NCBI RefSeq assembly: GCF_007273535.1 | Contig: NZ_RIBP01000001.1 | Coordinates: 434,001-498,000, forward strand | Direction: 5' to 3' | From: Niallia circulans | Lineage (GTDB): Bacteria > Bacillota > Bacilli > Bacillales > Cytobacillaceae | DNA length: 64,000 bases | In this document: positions 35,284-45,049 of the stretch, in pieces | How positions within the stretch are numbered: the first letter of the stretch is position 1 | How the letters are laid out: each line of letters starts with the position of its first letter | Translations under genes and position numbers: made by a program | The notes under the pieces: generated by a model | The model's database searches: none | What the model was told of the DNA's origin: nothing | What the model saw: the letters and a program-made list of their open reading frames with translations, nothing else

Positions 35284-36807
35284 ATGAATGTATTTCTTGA
35301 TGGGAACACATTGACATTTACAGAAATCAAGCTTGTATTAAACAAAAAAGCGACAGTTAAAATTCATGAGGATGCATGGGTGAACGTAAAAAAAAGCAGG
35401 GCTGTTGTGGAAAAACTTATTGAGGATAAGAATGTAATTTATGGAGTTAATACAGGCTTTGGCAAGTTTAGTGACACGATAATTTCCACTGATGATTTAG
35501 AGCATCTACAAATTAATTTAATCAGAAGCCATGCCTGTGCTGTCGGCAAGCCTTTTTCTGAGGAAGTTAGCAGAGTGATGCTGCTGCTAAGGGCAAATGC
35601 ACTGGCAAAGGGCTTTTCGGGAATTGAGCCAGAAACGCTTCAATTGCTTGTTGATTGCCTGAATCATGGAATTCACCCTGTTATTCCAAGTCAAGGGTCA
35701 CTTGGTGCAAGCGGTGACTTGGCGCCGTTAGCACATTTGGCACTTGTGCTAGTTGGCGAAGGAGAAGCAATTTATCAGGGGGAAAAGCTAGAAGCGAAAG
35801 AAGCGTTAAGGCGTGCAGGGTTAAAACCAATTAGCTTAAAGGCGAAGGAAGGTCTTGCATTAATTAATGGTACACAAGCGTTAACTTCAGTCGGGGTTTT
35901 AGCTTATTTAGAGGCAGAAAAACTGTTCAACATGGCAAATAGAGTAGCTGCGTTAACGTTAGAAGGATTAAGAGGAATTGTCGATGCCTTCTCGCCTGAA
36001 TCCCATTTAGTTAGACCATATCCAGAACAGCAGGAAGTGGCAGAACGCATCCTTTCTTATGTTGCAGGCAGCAGGCTGACAACAAAACAGGGAGAGCTGC
36101 GGGTGCAGGATGCTTATTCGCTTCGCTGTATTCCACAAGTGCATGGGGCGATTTCTCAAACATTAAATTATGTGAAAGAAAAGCTAATCATAGAAATAAA
36201 TTCGGCGACAGATAATCCATTGATTTTTGCTGATAGCGGTAAAGTTATATCGGGCGGAAATTTCCACGGACAGCCAATCGCCTTTGCAATGGATTTCTTA
36301 AGTATTGGTGTTGCAGAAATTGCCAGTATATCTGAAAGACGAATTGAGCGCCTTGTTAATCCACAGTTAAATGATTTACCAGCATTTCTAAGCACAAATC
36401 CTGGCCTTGAATCAGGACTTATGATTACCCAATATGTAGCTGCTTCCTTAGTTTCAGAAAACAAAACATTGGCACATCCATCAAGTGTTGATTCCATTCC
36501 GTCTTCAGCAAATCAAGAGGATCATGTAAGCATGGGGACAACAGCAGCACGCCATGCCTATGAAATTGTGCAAAATGCCAGAAAAGTAGTTGCGATTGAA
36601 GCAATATGCGCAGCACAGGCGGCAGATATAAGAGGGTGTGAGAAACTTGCGCCACAGTCAAAATTGCTTCATGAAAAAATTCGTGCAATCGTTCCTGTCA
36701 TCATAAGTGATCGTGTTTTTGCTACAGATATTGAAAATTTAGATCAAGCCTTAAAGCAGGAAGACTGGTCTTTTGATACAGGTGTAATAACGCAAGGTAA
36801 AGATTAA
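35284..36807 (+). CDS. hutH: Histidine ammonia-lyase
   Basis: Converts L-histidine to trans-urocanate and ammonia. 507 residues, like B. subtilis HutH (508). The Ala-Ser-Gly triad that cyclises to the MIO cofactor lies at 142-144 ([13 protein letters not shown]). [10 protein letters not shown] and NGTQAL are other family signatures. The start ATG 35284 follows AAGGGAGG. An upstream in-frame ATG at 35239 lies in the terminator stem and is not used. It is the first enzyme gene after the HutP-controlled terminator. Confidence 0.96.
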   Translation: MNVFLDGNTLTFTEIKLVLNKKATVKIHEDAWVNVKKSRAVVEKLIEDKNVIYGVNTGFGKFSDTIISTDDLEHLQINLIRSHACAVGKPFSEEVSRVMLLLRANALAKGFSGIEPETLQLLVDCLNHGIHPVIPSQGSLGASGDLAPLAHLALVLVGEGEAIYQGEKLEAKEALRRAGLKPISLKAKEGLALINGTQALTSVGVLAYLEAEKLFNMANRVAALTLEGLRGIVDAFSPESHLVRPYPEQQEVAERILSYVAGSRLTTKQGELRVQDAYSLRCIPQVHGAISQTLNYVKEKLIIEINSATDNPLIFADSGKVISGGNFHGQPIAFAMDFLSIGVAEIASISERRIERLVNPQLNDLPAFLSTNPGLESGLMITQYVAASLVSENKTLAHPSSVDSIPSSANQEDHVSMGTTAARHAYEIVQNARKVVAIEAICAAQAADIRGCEKLAPQSKLLHEKIRAIVPVIISDRVFATDIENLDQALKQEDWSFDTGVITQGKD

Positions 36808-36867
36808 ATCTCATATTCTCTAAATTTACCAATAAATATAATGTTAAAGAATATAGGAGGTAGAAGC

Positions 36868-38526
36868 ATGGAAGGGAAAAACAAAATAATTCGCGCCCCT
36901 CGAGGAACTACATTAAATACAAAAGGCTGGGAACAGGAAGCGGTATTAAGAATGTTAATGAACAACTTAGATCCGGCAGTTGCGGAGCATCCTGAAAATC
37001 TGGTTGTTTACGGTGGCATCGGGAAGGCTGCCCGAAACTGGACTGCATTCGAGAATATTGTTGCATCCTTAAAATCGCTAGAGGACAACGAAACCTTGTT
37101 AGTACAATCAGGCAAACCAGTCGCCATCTTCAAAACGCATGAAGCTGCACCACGTGTCTTGTTAGCCAATTCTAATATTGTGCCAGCGTGGGCGAATTGG
37201 GAAACCTTTCACGAACTTGATAAAAAGGGCTTAATGATGTATGGACAAATGACAGCTGGAAGCTGGATTTATATTGGCACACAAGGAATCGTTCAAGGAA
37301 CATATGAAACATTTGCTGAATGTGCTAACCAGCATTTTAATGGAACATTAAAGGGGACAGTTACTGTAACAGCAGGGCTTGGCGGAATGGGTGGAGCCCA
37401 GCCTTTAGCTGTCACGATGGCAGGCGGTGTATTAATTGGCATCGATGTTGACAGGAGCCGCATTGAAAAGCGGATAAAAACACGCTATTGTGATGCTCTT
37501 GTAGAAACATTGGATGAAGCAATCGCTAAAGCGGAAGAAGCAAAAAAAGCAGGAAAACCGCTATCCATTGGGGTAGTCGGCAATGCTGCTGAAGTGCTTC
37601 CAGCCATGATTAAACGCAGATTTATTCCAGATATCGTAACAGATCAAACGTCTGCCCATGATCCGCTTCATGGCTATTTACCAATTGGGTTTTCTTTAGA
37701 GGATGGGGAAAAGTTACGCAAAGAAAACGGAGCTGAATATATAAAAAAATCAAAGGCTAGCATGGCCGTTCATGTTCAAGCAATGCTGGAGATGCAGCAA
37801 AAAGGTGCCATCGTTTTTGATTATGGCAATAATATCAGGCAGGTTGCTTTTGATGAAGGCGTGGAAAATGCCTTTGCTTTCCCAGGCTTTGTACCTGCCT
37901 TTATTCGCCCCCAGTTTTGTGAAGGAAAGGGACCGTTCCGCTGGGTAGCTTTATCTGGTGATCCAGAAGATATTTATAAAACAGATGAAGTTATCTTAAG
38001 AGAGTTTTCTAATAATGAGCACTTATGCAATTGGATTAGGATGGCAAGAGAAAAGATTGAATTCCAAGGACTACCTGCACGGATTTGCTGGTTAGGCTAC
38101 GGGGAGCGTGCCAAATTTGGAAAAATCATTAATGATATGGTTGCAAGCGGTGAGCTGTCTGCACCAATCGTGATTGGAAGAGATCATTTAGATGCAGGTT
38201 CTGTTGCCTCGCCAAATCGTGAAACGGAAGCAATGAAGGATGGCAGTGATGCAGTTGCAGACTGGCCAATCTTAAATGCGTTACTTAATACTGCTGCAGG
38301 TGCAAGCTGGGTATCTGTACACCATGGCGGGGGAGTAGGGATGGGTTATTCTCTTCATGCTGGAATGGTTGTAGTCGCAGATGGCACAGATTTAGCAGGG
38401 CAGCGGCTTGAAAGAGTACTTACAACAGATCCAGGAATGGGTGTTGTCCGCCATGTAGATGCAGGCTATGAATTAGCAATTGATACAGCGCAGGATAAAG
38501 GAATCAATATCCCAAATCTAAAGTAA
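36868..38526 (+). CDS. hutU: Urocanate hydratase
   Basis: Adds water to urocanate to give 4-imidazolone-5-propionate, using tightly bound NAD+. 552 residues, the usual size. The dinucleotide region reads [21 protein letters not shown] (about 169-188, trimmed), and [11 protein letters not shown] near the end is conserved in the family. ATAGGAGG before ATG 36868 decides the start over the in-frame ATG 27 bases earlier. It lies 60 bp after hutH. Confidence 0.96.
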   Translation: MEGKNKIIRAPRGTTLNTKGWEQEAVLRMLMNNLDPAVAEHPENLVVYGGIGKAARNWTAFENIVASLKSLEDNETLLVQSGKPVAIFKTHEAAPRVLLANSNIVPAWANWETFHELDKKGLMMYGQMTAGSWIYIGTQGIVQGTYETFAECANQHFNGTLKGTVTVTAGLGGMGGAQPLAVTMAGGVLIGIDVDRSRIEKRIKTRYCDALVETLDEAIAKAEEAKKAGKPLSIGVVGNAAEVLPAMIKRRFIPDIVTDQTSAHDPLHGYLPIGFSLEDGEKLRKENGAEYIKKSKASMAVHVQAMLEMQQKGAIVFDYGNNIRQVAFDEGVENAFAFPGFVPAFIRPQFCEGKGPFRWVALSGDPEDIYKTDEVILREFSNNEHLCNWIRMAREKIEFQGLPARICWLGYGERAKFGKIINDMVASGELSAPIVIGRDHLDAGSVASPNRETEAMKDGSDAVADWPILNALLNTAAGASWVSVHHGGGVGMGYSLHAGMVVVADGTDLAGQRLERVLTTDPGMGVVRHVDAGYELAIDTAQDKGINIPNLK

Positions 38527-38540
38527 AAGGTTGAGATAAA

Positions 38541-39863
38541 ATGTCTGAATACCTATACATTAAAAATGCATCCCAAGTTATTACCGTAAGCGGAAGCAGT
38601 AATAAACCAAAAATAGGCCAAGAAATGGCTGATATCGGTGTAATAGAAAATGGCAGTGTGCTAATAAAAAAGGACAGAATTGTCTTTGTTGGCGCCAATC
38701 AAGTAGTAGAGCAATACGTTAGTAGAATAAGTGAACAAGTTGACGTAATTAACGCAGAGGGAAAGGTAGTAACTCCGGGCTTAATTGATCCACATACACA
38801 TATCGTTTTTGCTGGAAGTCGTGAAAAGGAATTAGAAATGCGCTTAAAGGGTGCAAAATACATGGATATATTAAAAGCAGGAGGCGGTATTTTAAGTACT
38901 ACTACCGAAACACGGCAAGCAACTGAACAACAACTAATCAAGGAGACGGTTCCGCGTCTAGACCGCTTCCTGCAATATGGTGTAACAACGATAGAGGCGA
39001 AAAGCGGCTATGGGCTGACAACAGAGGATGAGTTGAAGCAGCTCAGGGTTGCCAAAAAACTGAATGAAATTCACCCGATTGATCTAGTCTCAACATTTAT
39101 GGGAGCACATGCTGTCCCATATGAGTACAAGGAAAACCCTGATGAATTTGTCCAATTAATAATCGAGGAAATGCTTCCGCTTGTTGCGAAGGAAAAGCTA
39201 GCAGAGTTTTGTGATGTGTTTTGTGAAGAGGGTGTTTTCACTGTGGAACAGTCCAGGATAATTTTAGCGGAAGGCAAAAAGCTTGGGTTATTGCCAAAGA
39301 TTCATGCAGATGAAATTGTTCCATTTGGCGGTGCTGAGTTAGCAGCAGAGATAGGGGCTGTTTCTGCAGACCATTTGTTAAGAGCTTCAGAACAAGGGAT
39401 CCAGGAAATGGCGGAAAAAGGCGTAATTGCCGTGCTTTTACCTGGAACAGCCTTCTTTTTGATGGCAGAGCCTGCTAATGCAAGAAAAATGATCGAAGCT
39501 GGTGTTGCTGTTGCCCTGTCAACAGATCGAAATCCAGGCTCTTCACCGACAGAATCATTGCCGTTTATTATGAATCTAGCATGCTTAACAATGAAAATGA
39601 CACCAGAGGAAGTGTTGGCAGCCTGTACCATTAATGCAGCACATGCTATCAACAGAGCACATGAAATTGGCAGTATTGAAGTTGGGAAAAAGGCGGATGT
39701 CATTTTATTTGATGCACGTAATTATCAAACCCTGCAATACAATTATGCTGTTAATTTAGTAGATACTGTGGTTAAGAATGGCAAAGTGGTTGTTAAAGGT
39801 GGTGCAAGTATTGCAAAAAGGGAAGATTTCCATCAATTTAGCTCGACTGAAAGCAGACATTGA
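38541..39863 (+). CDS. hutI: Imidazolonepropionase
   Basis: Opens imidazolonepropionate to N-formimino-L-glutamate. 440-residue amidohydrolase-fold metalloenzyme. DPHTHIVFAGSR supplies the first metal ligands. KIHADEIVPFGGAELAAE, SADHLL and ALSTDRNPGSSPTES complete the site. The gene starts 14 bp after hutU (AGGTTGAG upstream). Its 3' end overlaps the next gene by about 50 bases, a tight coupling. Normally hutG would follow in Bacillus; here it does not. Confidence 0.96.
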   Translation: MSEYLYIKNASQVITVSGSSNKPKIGQEMADIGVIENGSVLIKKDRIVFVGANQVVEQYVSRISEQVDVINAEGKVVTPGLIDPHTHIVFAGSREKELEMRLKGAKYMDILKAGGGILSTTTETRQATEQQLIKETVPRLDRFLQYGVTTIEAKSGYGLTTEDELKQLRVAKKLNEIHPIDLVSTFMGAHAVPYEYKENPDEFVQLIIEEMLPLVAKEKLAEFCDVFCEEGVFTVEQSRIILAEGKKLGLLPKIHADEIVPFGGAELAAEIGAVSADHLLRASEQGIQEMAEKGVIAVLLPGTAFFLMAEPANARKMIEAGVAVALSTDRNPGSSPTESLPFIMNLACLTMKMTPEEVLAACTINAAHAINRAHEIGSIEVGKKADVILFDARNYQTLQYNYAVNLVDTVVKNGKVVVKGGASIAKREDFHQFSSTESRH

Positions 39864-41070
39864 AGAACTTGGGCAATTCGGTAAAAACGCCAAAGGTGGT
39901 CTTGATCGGACCACCTTTACTTCAAGTGAATTAGCAGCTAGGAAATGGCTGAAAAGTCGTCTTGACCAATTGGACTTGGTTGTAAGAGTGGACGAAGCAG
40001 CAAATATTTGGGGGAAACGAACTGGGTCAAGGGATCTTCCGAGTATTGTGTTTGGCTCACATATCGATACAGTTCCAAACGGAGGGAAATATGATGGAGC
40101 ACTTGGAGTATTAATGGCTATTGAAGTATTGAGAATATTGGCAGACAACGGCGTAGTGACAAGGCATCCACTCGAGTTCGTTTCATTTAGTGCAGAAGAA
40201 CCTAATCCTTTTGGCTTGTCAACATTTGGCAGCAGGGCGGTCAGCGGCAAATTGACGAGAGCTAATATTATCGATGTCGCAGATGCAGCAGGCACAAAGC
40301 TCACAGATGCATTACGATCTGCGGGGGGCAATCCAGAGCAATTTGCGAACTGCAAAAGACAACCGAAAGAACTGAGTGCCTATTTAGAGGTGCATATTGA
40401 ACAAGGCAAAAGGCTTGTCAACCATGCCATACCTATCGGGATTGTAACGGCTATAACAGGTATCTATCGTGAACAAATAACAGTTATCGGTGAAGCCAAT
40501 CACGCCGGAACTACGTTAATGGAAGATAGAAGGGATGCCTTAACTGCAGCATCAGAGCTTGTATTAGCGTTAGAAGCTGCCTGTTTAAGGCACCCTTCAA
40601 ATGAAGCAGTTGGCACGATTGGTAAGCTAATTGTTAGTCCAAATGCACCAAATATTATCCCGGATAAAGTAATAATGTCATTAGAAATAAGAGGGAAAAC
40701 ATCGCTTGAAATAAAGGAGGTATTAACAGCTTTTACGCGCGAATGCTTGGCTTGTAAGGAGAAACGAGCTGTGCAAATAGAAAGAAAGATGGTGTTGGAG
40801 CAAGCACCAGCAGAGATGGATGAAGTTGTTATGGAAGCAATAAAAACTAGTGCCGAGCTTCTACATTTTCCTTATTTAGTACTTGGCAGCATGGCAGGAC
40901 ATGATGCGGCACATATGGCTGCAATAACAAGAAGCGGCATGATATTTGTTCCAAGTGTTGGAGGAAAAAGCCACTGTCCAGAGGAAGAAAGCCGGTTAAA
41001 GGACATAGAAAAGGCGGCAAATGTGCTGCTGCATTCGATTCTTTTATTAGACGAAAAACTAGATGTGTAA
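39811..41070 (+). CDS. M20-family Zn hydrolase in hut operon (candidate N-formyl/formimino-glutamate hydrolase)
   Basis: About 419 residues of the carbamoylase/allantoate amidohydrolase group. GSHIDTVPNGGKYDGALG, SAEEPNPFG, EVHIEQG and KSHCPEE hold the metal ligands, and NHAGTTLMEDRRDA the bridging helix. It lies where HutG normally stands. Some carbamoylases of this family are known to accept N-formyl amino acids, so release of glutamate from N-formylglutamate is plausible (inference). The start is uncertain: TTG 39811 has GGTGG eight bases ahead, and the frame opens with ATG 39778. Either start lies within hutI. Paralogue of the M20 gene at 24.2 kb. Confidence 0.8.
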   Translation: MQKGKISINLARLKADIEELGQFGKNAKGGLDRTTFTSSELAARKWLKSRLDQLDLVVRVDEAANIWGKRTGSRDLPSIVFGSHIDTVPNGGKYDGALGVLMAIEVLRILADNGVVTRHPLEFVSFSAEEPNPFGLSTFGSRAVSGKLTRANIIDVADAAGTKLTDALRSAGGNPEQFANCKRQPKELSAYLEVHIEQGKRLVNHAIPIGIVTAITGIYREQITVIGEANHAGTTLMEDRRDALTAASELVLALEAACLRHPSNEAVGTIGKLIVSPNAPNIIPDKVIMSLEIRGKTSLEIKEVLTAFTRECLACKEKRAVQIERKMVLEQAPAEMDEVVMEAIKTSAELLHFPYLVLGSMAGHDAAHMAAITRSGMIFVPSVGGKSHCPEEESRLKDIEKAANVLLHSILLLDEKLDV

Positions 41071-41083
41071 AGGAGCGTAATAG

Positions 41084-42409
41084 ATGAGGATGATATATGC
41101 AGCAGATTCTATTTATATAAATAATCAATTTCTAAAGAATCAGGCTATTTATGTTTTAGATGGTGTTATAAAAGAAATTGGACCAAAGAAACAGTTAATT
41201 GAAAAACATAAAGGAACACCTGTGGTGGAGTGGAAGGACAAGGCGATTATGCCTGGAACAGTTAATGCTCATAATCACTCGTTTCAAAGCTTACTGAGAG
41301 GAATTGCTGTGGATCGTCCATTTTTAGAATGGAGAGATCAAGCATTATACCGTTATACACCATTATTGGATGAGGAAGCAATTTATACGGGAGCGCTATT
41401 TGCGTTTGGCGAGATGCTGAAATACGGTGTAACAACTGTCAGTGATTTTTTTTATGTCCATAATGGCGGAATTGCCACAGATGAAGCGGTGATTCAAGCA
41501 GCAAAGGATATTGGAATCCGTCTTGTTTTCGCAAGAACGATGTATGATTGGAACGGCGCTCCAATCAGTTATCAAGAAAGTGTCACAGAGGCTGTTAACA
41601 GAACAAGACAGCTTGCAATCAAGTATCAAGGCGACTCTATGGTGTCCATTCATCCTGCACCACATAGTCCTCACGCCGCATCACCGGAAATGATTAAGGC
41701 AGGACACCGTCTTGCGAAGGAATTAAATACACCGTTTCATATTCATGTTGCAGAGGAAATGTTTGAAGTCGATGAAACCCTTGAAAAGTTTGGCTTACGC
41801 CCAGTACATTATCTTGATTCTCTTGGTGTTGTCGATGATAGTATGATTGCTATCCATCTTGTTTGGTTGGATAACAGTGAAATCAAGTTATTAGGACAAA
41901 GAAAAACAGCACTTGCTTATTGCCCTTCAAGTAATATGTTTTTATCTGACGGAGTGACAAGAATACCTGATTTACTTAACGCAGGTGTCCGTATTTCGCT
42001 TGGATCAGATGGAGCCTGCAGCAATAATCGCATCAGTATTTTTGAAGAAATGAGAATGTGCTCTCTTCTGCAAAAGGTCACGCGCCTTGATGGTACCTGT
42101 ATTAATGCCAAGCAAGTGTACAACATGGGAACTAAAGCAGGAGCGGAAATGCTGCAGCTGTCAACAGGTGAGATAAAAGCAGGAATGAAGGCAGACTTCG
42201 TAGTCTTGGATTTAAATGATTTATCACTGTCCCCAAAAACAGAATTATTTGCCAACGTAGTTTATTCCCTCCAGTCCAATGCCATAACGGATGTAACCGT
42301 AGATGGCAAACAGATTGTAAAGGACCGCAGCATAAAGACTATTTCAGAGCAGCATATAGTCAATCGAGTGGATAATTTAATGGAAAAGTGGAAAAACAGT
42401 CTAAATTAA
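41084..42409 (+). CDS. HutF-like amidohydrolase (candidate formimidoylglutamate deiminase)
   Basis: 441 residues, COG0402-type deaminase fold. The first metal motif NAHNHSFQSLLRGI has the HxHxFQ form typical of HutF. FHIHVAEEMFEVDETLEKFGLRPVHYL also follows HutF layout. However LGSDGACSNNRISIFEEMRM is closer to S-adenosylhomocysteine/atrazine-type deaminases, so function is not certain. In HutF pathways N-formimino-glutamate is deaminated to N-formylglutamate, which a second hydrolase cleaves. The M20 gene 14 bp upstream would provide that step. GGAGCG precedes the ATG. It is the last gene before the operon terminator. Confidence 0.78.
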   Translation: MRMIYAADSIYINNQFLKNQAIYVLDGVIKEIGPKKQLIEKHKGTPVVEWKDKAIMPGTVNAHNHSFQSLLRGIAVDRPFLEWRDQALYRYTPLLDEEAIYTGALFAFGEMLKYGVTTVSDFFYVHNGGIATDEAVIQAAKDIGIRLVFARTMYDWNGAPISYQESVTEAVNRTRQLAIKYQGDSMVSIHPAPHSPHAASPEMIKAGHRLAKELNTPFHIHVAEEMFEVDETLEKFGLRPVHYLDSLGVVDDSMIAIHLVWLDNSEIKLLGQRKTALAYCPSSNMFLSDGVTRIPDLLNAGVRISLGSDGACSNNRISIFEEMRMCSLLQKVTRLDGTCINAKQVYNMGTKAGAEMLQLSTGEIKAGMKADFVVLDLNDLSLSPKTELFANVVYSLQSNAITDVTVDGKQIVKDRSIKTISEQHIVNRVDNLMEKWKNSLN

Positions 42410-42467
42410 TACTACTGAATAAGACTGTATTATATAGAAGTTGTGACATAAGTATGTAAACCTAATC

Positions 42468-42511
42468 AAAATCGAACTATTTATACGTTTTCCAATTAAT
42501 AGTTCGATTTT
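42468..42511 (+). terminator. Terminator of the hut operon
   Basis: AAAATCGAACTATT and AATAGTTCGATTTT pair perfectly over 14 bases around a 16-base loop. The core CGAACTATT recurs in the repeat at 2671 and nearly in the terminator at 57076. Confidence 0.85.
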
Positions 42512-42572
42512 CATGTTTTGAGTTTTCTTTATTCGACATGGTACTAATTATATAGCTTAATAGATTCTTTTG

Positions 42573-42938
42573 TTATATCCAAACATCATTTTCTGCTGTT
42601 TGGGAGGTTCTTTCCTCGCCAGTATTAACTACACCTTTAGGTTCAACAAGCATAATTTTGCATTCCGAAGCAGCAAATGGCTTATGTTCAACATTCTTCG
42701 GAATAACAAACATTTCTCCTGCCTTTAATGGAACTTTACCATCCCTGAATTCGATGATTAATATGCCTTCCATTACAATAAACACTTCATCTGTTTCTTC
42801 ATGCTTATGCCAAACAAACTCACCAAGCACCTTAACTAATTTAAATTGATAGTCATTCATTTCGGCAATGACTTTTGGTGACCATTGATCCGTAAATTTT
42901 GCAAATTTATCTTGAAAGTTTATTGAAGAATAGCTCAT
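42573..42938 (-). CDS. Small cupin-domain protein
   Basis: 121-residue single-domain cupin. WHKHEETDEVFIVMEGILIIEF carries the HxHx(4)E(x)6G metal-binding motif, and VIPKNVEHKPFA the second motif. The final residues (TGEERTSQTAENDVWI) are usual in the cupin group of unknown function widely found in Bacillus. It is likely metal-binding and soluble; the substrate is unknown. AAGGAGG lies ahead of the ATG. Convergent with the hut operon terminator. Confidence 0.85.
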   Translation of the reverse strand: MSYSSINFQDKFAKFTDQWSPKVIAEMNDYQFKLVKVLGEFVWHKHEETDEVFIVMEGILIIEFRDGKVPLKAGEMFVIPKNVEHKPFAASECKIMLVEPKGVVNTGEERTSQTAENDVWI

Positions 42939-43087
42939 TATAGTAACCTCCTTAGCTAACTGATTAATGTAAATATTAGCATATTTTTACTTATTATTGT
43001 TAAATACATAAAGTCTATGCTGTTCAGTTCCGACACTTCCAAATTATGCTAGAATTAACTTATCAATTATTAGGAGGAGGAAGCAAA

Positions 43088-43681
43088 ATGACAGATAAAC
43101 GAGAGCAATATGATAGTCGTCTTGAAAAAATTGATGAACAAATATGTGGATTAATTAACAAACGAAAAAGTATAGCAAGTAAATCTAGTTTTCCATCCCC
43201 TCAGCTTATAGCTTCATGGTCTACAAAATACGATTTATATGAGGACTTCTTAGACGGGTTATTTCATCATTTATTGCATGAAGACCTATTTAAGCCATAT
43301 CCAGACCCAAAAGGATTTCGTAAAAATATCCCGATATTAAAGTCATGTGAAAGAGATAATCTATTTTTCACTGTAACATTTGTACGGCAATATGAAAATG
43401 CTAGTATCGTAAATTTGACAATGGATAAAGAACCACAAGAAAATGGAGAATATCTACATGAATTTACTTTTTTAGAGCTGTCTATCGAAAATAATGGGGT
43501 GGAGTATGACTGCAGAGACATAGGAGGAGGAGGTTCTGATGGCCATATGTCACATACTTACACAGTTTCACCGCCATTACCAGACGATATGTCTGCGGTT
43601 AAGTTCCTATTCAAGGAATATAAAGAACCACTTCAAAGAGTACCAACAGGCATTGAATTTGTTATTGCAGTAGCAGAATGA
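43088..43681 (+). CDS. Hypothetical protein, 197 residues
   Basis: I do not recognise it. The first 35 residues (REQYDSRLEKIDEQICGLIN) look like an alpha-helix comparable to the first helix of chorismate-mutase-like proteins, but no catalytic residues follow. The rest is beta-rich and soluble with a Gly-rich turn (DIGGGGSDGH). ATG 43088 has AGGAGGAGGAAG directly before it, better than the in-frame ATG 42 bases upstream. An alpha/beta hydrolase follows at 40 bp and may share the transcript. Confidence 0.6.
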   Translation: MTDKREQYDSRLEKIDEQICGLINKRKSIASKSSFPSPQLIASWSTKYDLYEDFLDGLFHHLLHEDLFKPYPDPKGFRKNIPILKSCERDNLFFTVTFVRQYENASIVNLTMDKEPQENGEYLHEFTFLELSIENNGVEYDCRDIGGGGSDGHMSHTYTVSPPLPDDMSAVKFLFKEYKEPLQRVPTGIEFVIAVAE

Positions 43682-43721
43682 GTAATAAACAAAAGTGCTT
43701 GTTTTTAAGGGAGAAGAACGA

Positions 43722-44264
43722 ATGAAAAAACTTTATTTAATTGACGGCTTTGGTGGATCACCTGAGATAAATTGGCTGGCCGATATTGAAAAACACTTTG
43801 TAAATTATTTTGATATAAAAATAGTAGAATACACGGACGCCACAGTGGCAGATGTGAAGCAGTGGGACAGTGATCTAGATAATGGTATAAATACTCCTGA
43901 AAACGCCTATTTTATTTGTCATAGTCTAGGTTGTATCACACTTTTAAGGTATTTATTGCGACATAATATTAACATAGCTGGAGCAGTGTTGGTCTCAGGA
44001 TTTGCGGAGAAAATCGCTGACTTTCCTCCATTCGATTCTTATTTTCATGATATAGAATTAAACAAAGTTAAAAGCTTATTGGGCTCGTCCTATATGATCG
44101 CCTCGAGAACAGATGAAATTGTTAGTTGGGAAACCACGAGTAGGTTGGCTGAAGAACTTGAAATACCACTTGTTTTACTGCCTAATGGTGGTCATTTCAC
44201 TTCAAGTGAAGGCATTATCGAGATGCCATCTGTGAAAAGTATTGTAAGTGTAAATTGGCTTTAA
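43722..44264 (+). CDS. RBBP9/YdeN-type serine alpha/beta hydrolase
   Basis: 180 residues. The nucleophile elbow is CHSLGCI (Ser near 75). SRTDEIVSW carries the likely catalytic Asp and PNGGHFTS the His. The opening LYLIDGFGGSPEINW is typical of the RBBP9/YdeN group (PF06821). Expected to be a small cytoplasmic esterase or amidase, substrate unknown. The start is the MKKLYL ATG with AAGGGAG seven to eight bases upstream. Confidence 0.8.
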   Translation: MKKLYLIDGFGGSPEINWLADIEKHFVNYFDIKIVEYTDATVADVKQWDSDLDNGINTPENAYFICHSLGCITLLRYLLRHNINIAGAVLVSGFAEKIADFPPFDSYFHDIELNKVKSLLGSSYMIASRTDEIVSWETTSRLAEELEIPLVLLPNGGHFTSSEGIIEMPSVKSIVSVNWL

Positions 44265-44449
44265 TCATTAGGTAGGAACAACTCTAGTTATCTTTTCCTA
44301 CGGGGGGTGAAGTTAGTCTGTATACGTATTGATTAGAATTTGGTTGTACAATCAATTGCTTTCTTCAGGTTGAATGATTGTTGTTACAATGCAATATAAT
44401 CGTAGAAGGTCTTTAGATAAGTACACTGTTTCTTACAGGGGGGGAAATA

Positions 44450-44899
44450 ATGGAGAAAGTAATTGCGGGAATTAACCATTGGATACAGGTTTTACCAAAG
44501 GAGTTCACTTCTATGGCAGTAACAGAAGTATCTTACAGGCATGCACCAAACAAATGGTCGAAAAAAGAGATATTAGGACATCTGTGTGACTCTGCAATAA
44601 ATAATCTCGGCAGATTTATAAAGGTTCAATATGAAGAACAGCCATTTGTGGTGCAGCCTTATAATCAGGTGCAATGGGTGATACTCCAGAATTATCAAGA
44701 AAGACCTCTACAGGATATAATCACTCTTTTTCAAACGTTAAATAAGCAAATTGTAAATGTATTGCAAAACATTCCACCTGAAAAATTAACTTACCTCTGT
44801 GATATCGGAAATAATGAAAAAAAGACATTAGAATGGCTGATACAGGATTATCTCGAGCATATGGAGCATCATATTTACAATCAAATTTTAGTTAAATAA
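44450..44899 (+). CDS. DinB-family (YfiT-like) metal-binding protein
   Basis: 149 residues, four-helix bundle expected. Three His residues match the DinB triad: KEILGHLCDSAINNLGRF early, then DYLEHMEHHIYNQ at the end. Members include thiol transferases and many unassigned stress proteins. CAGGGGGGGAAATA precedes the ATG. Monocistronic, ending before a hairpin. Confidence 0.8.
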   Translation: MEKVIAGINHWIQVLPKEFTSMAVTEVSYRHAPNKWSKKEILGHLCDSAINNLGRFIKVQYEEQPFVVQPYNQVQWVILQNYQERPLQDIITLFQTLNKQIVNVLQNIPPEKLTYLCDIGNNEKKTLEWLIQDYLEHMEHHIYNQILVK

Positions 44900-44942
44900 G
44901 AATCACTTATAAAGAAAAACAAGAAACTAACTAACGATTAAC

Positions 44943-44972
44943 AAATCAGTTGCCAGGTTTGGTAGCTGATTT
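44943..44972 (+). terminator. Terminator after dinB-like gene
   Basis: AAATCAGTTGCC pairs with GGTAGCTGATTT (two wobbles) around AGGTTT; TTATTATT follows. Confidence 0.75.
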
Positions 44973-45049
44973 ATTATTAAAAAATTAATATTAAAAGAGT
45001 AAAGTAAGCGTTTTAATATAATGGATACTGCTTGAGGGGAGAGAAGTTT

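Noticed and set aside
39302..40355. Two long minus-strand frames across hutI and the M20 gene
   Set aside because: Both lie antisense to well-recognised enzymes; their sequences are rich in Ser, Ala and Pro in the way shadow frames are.
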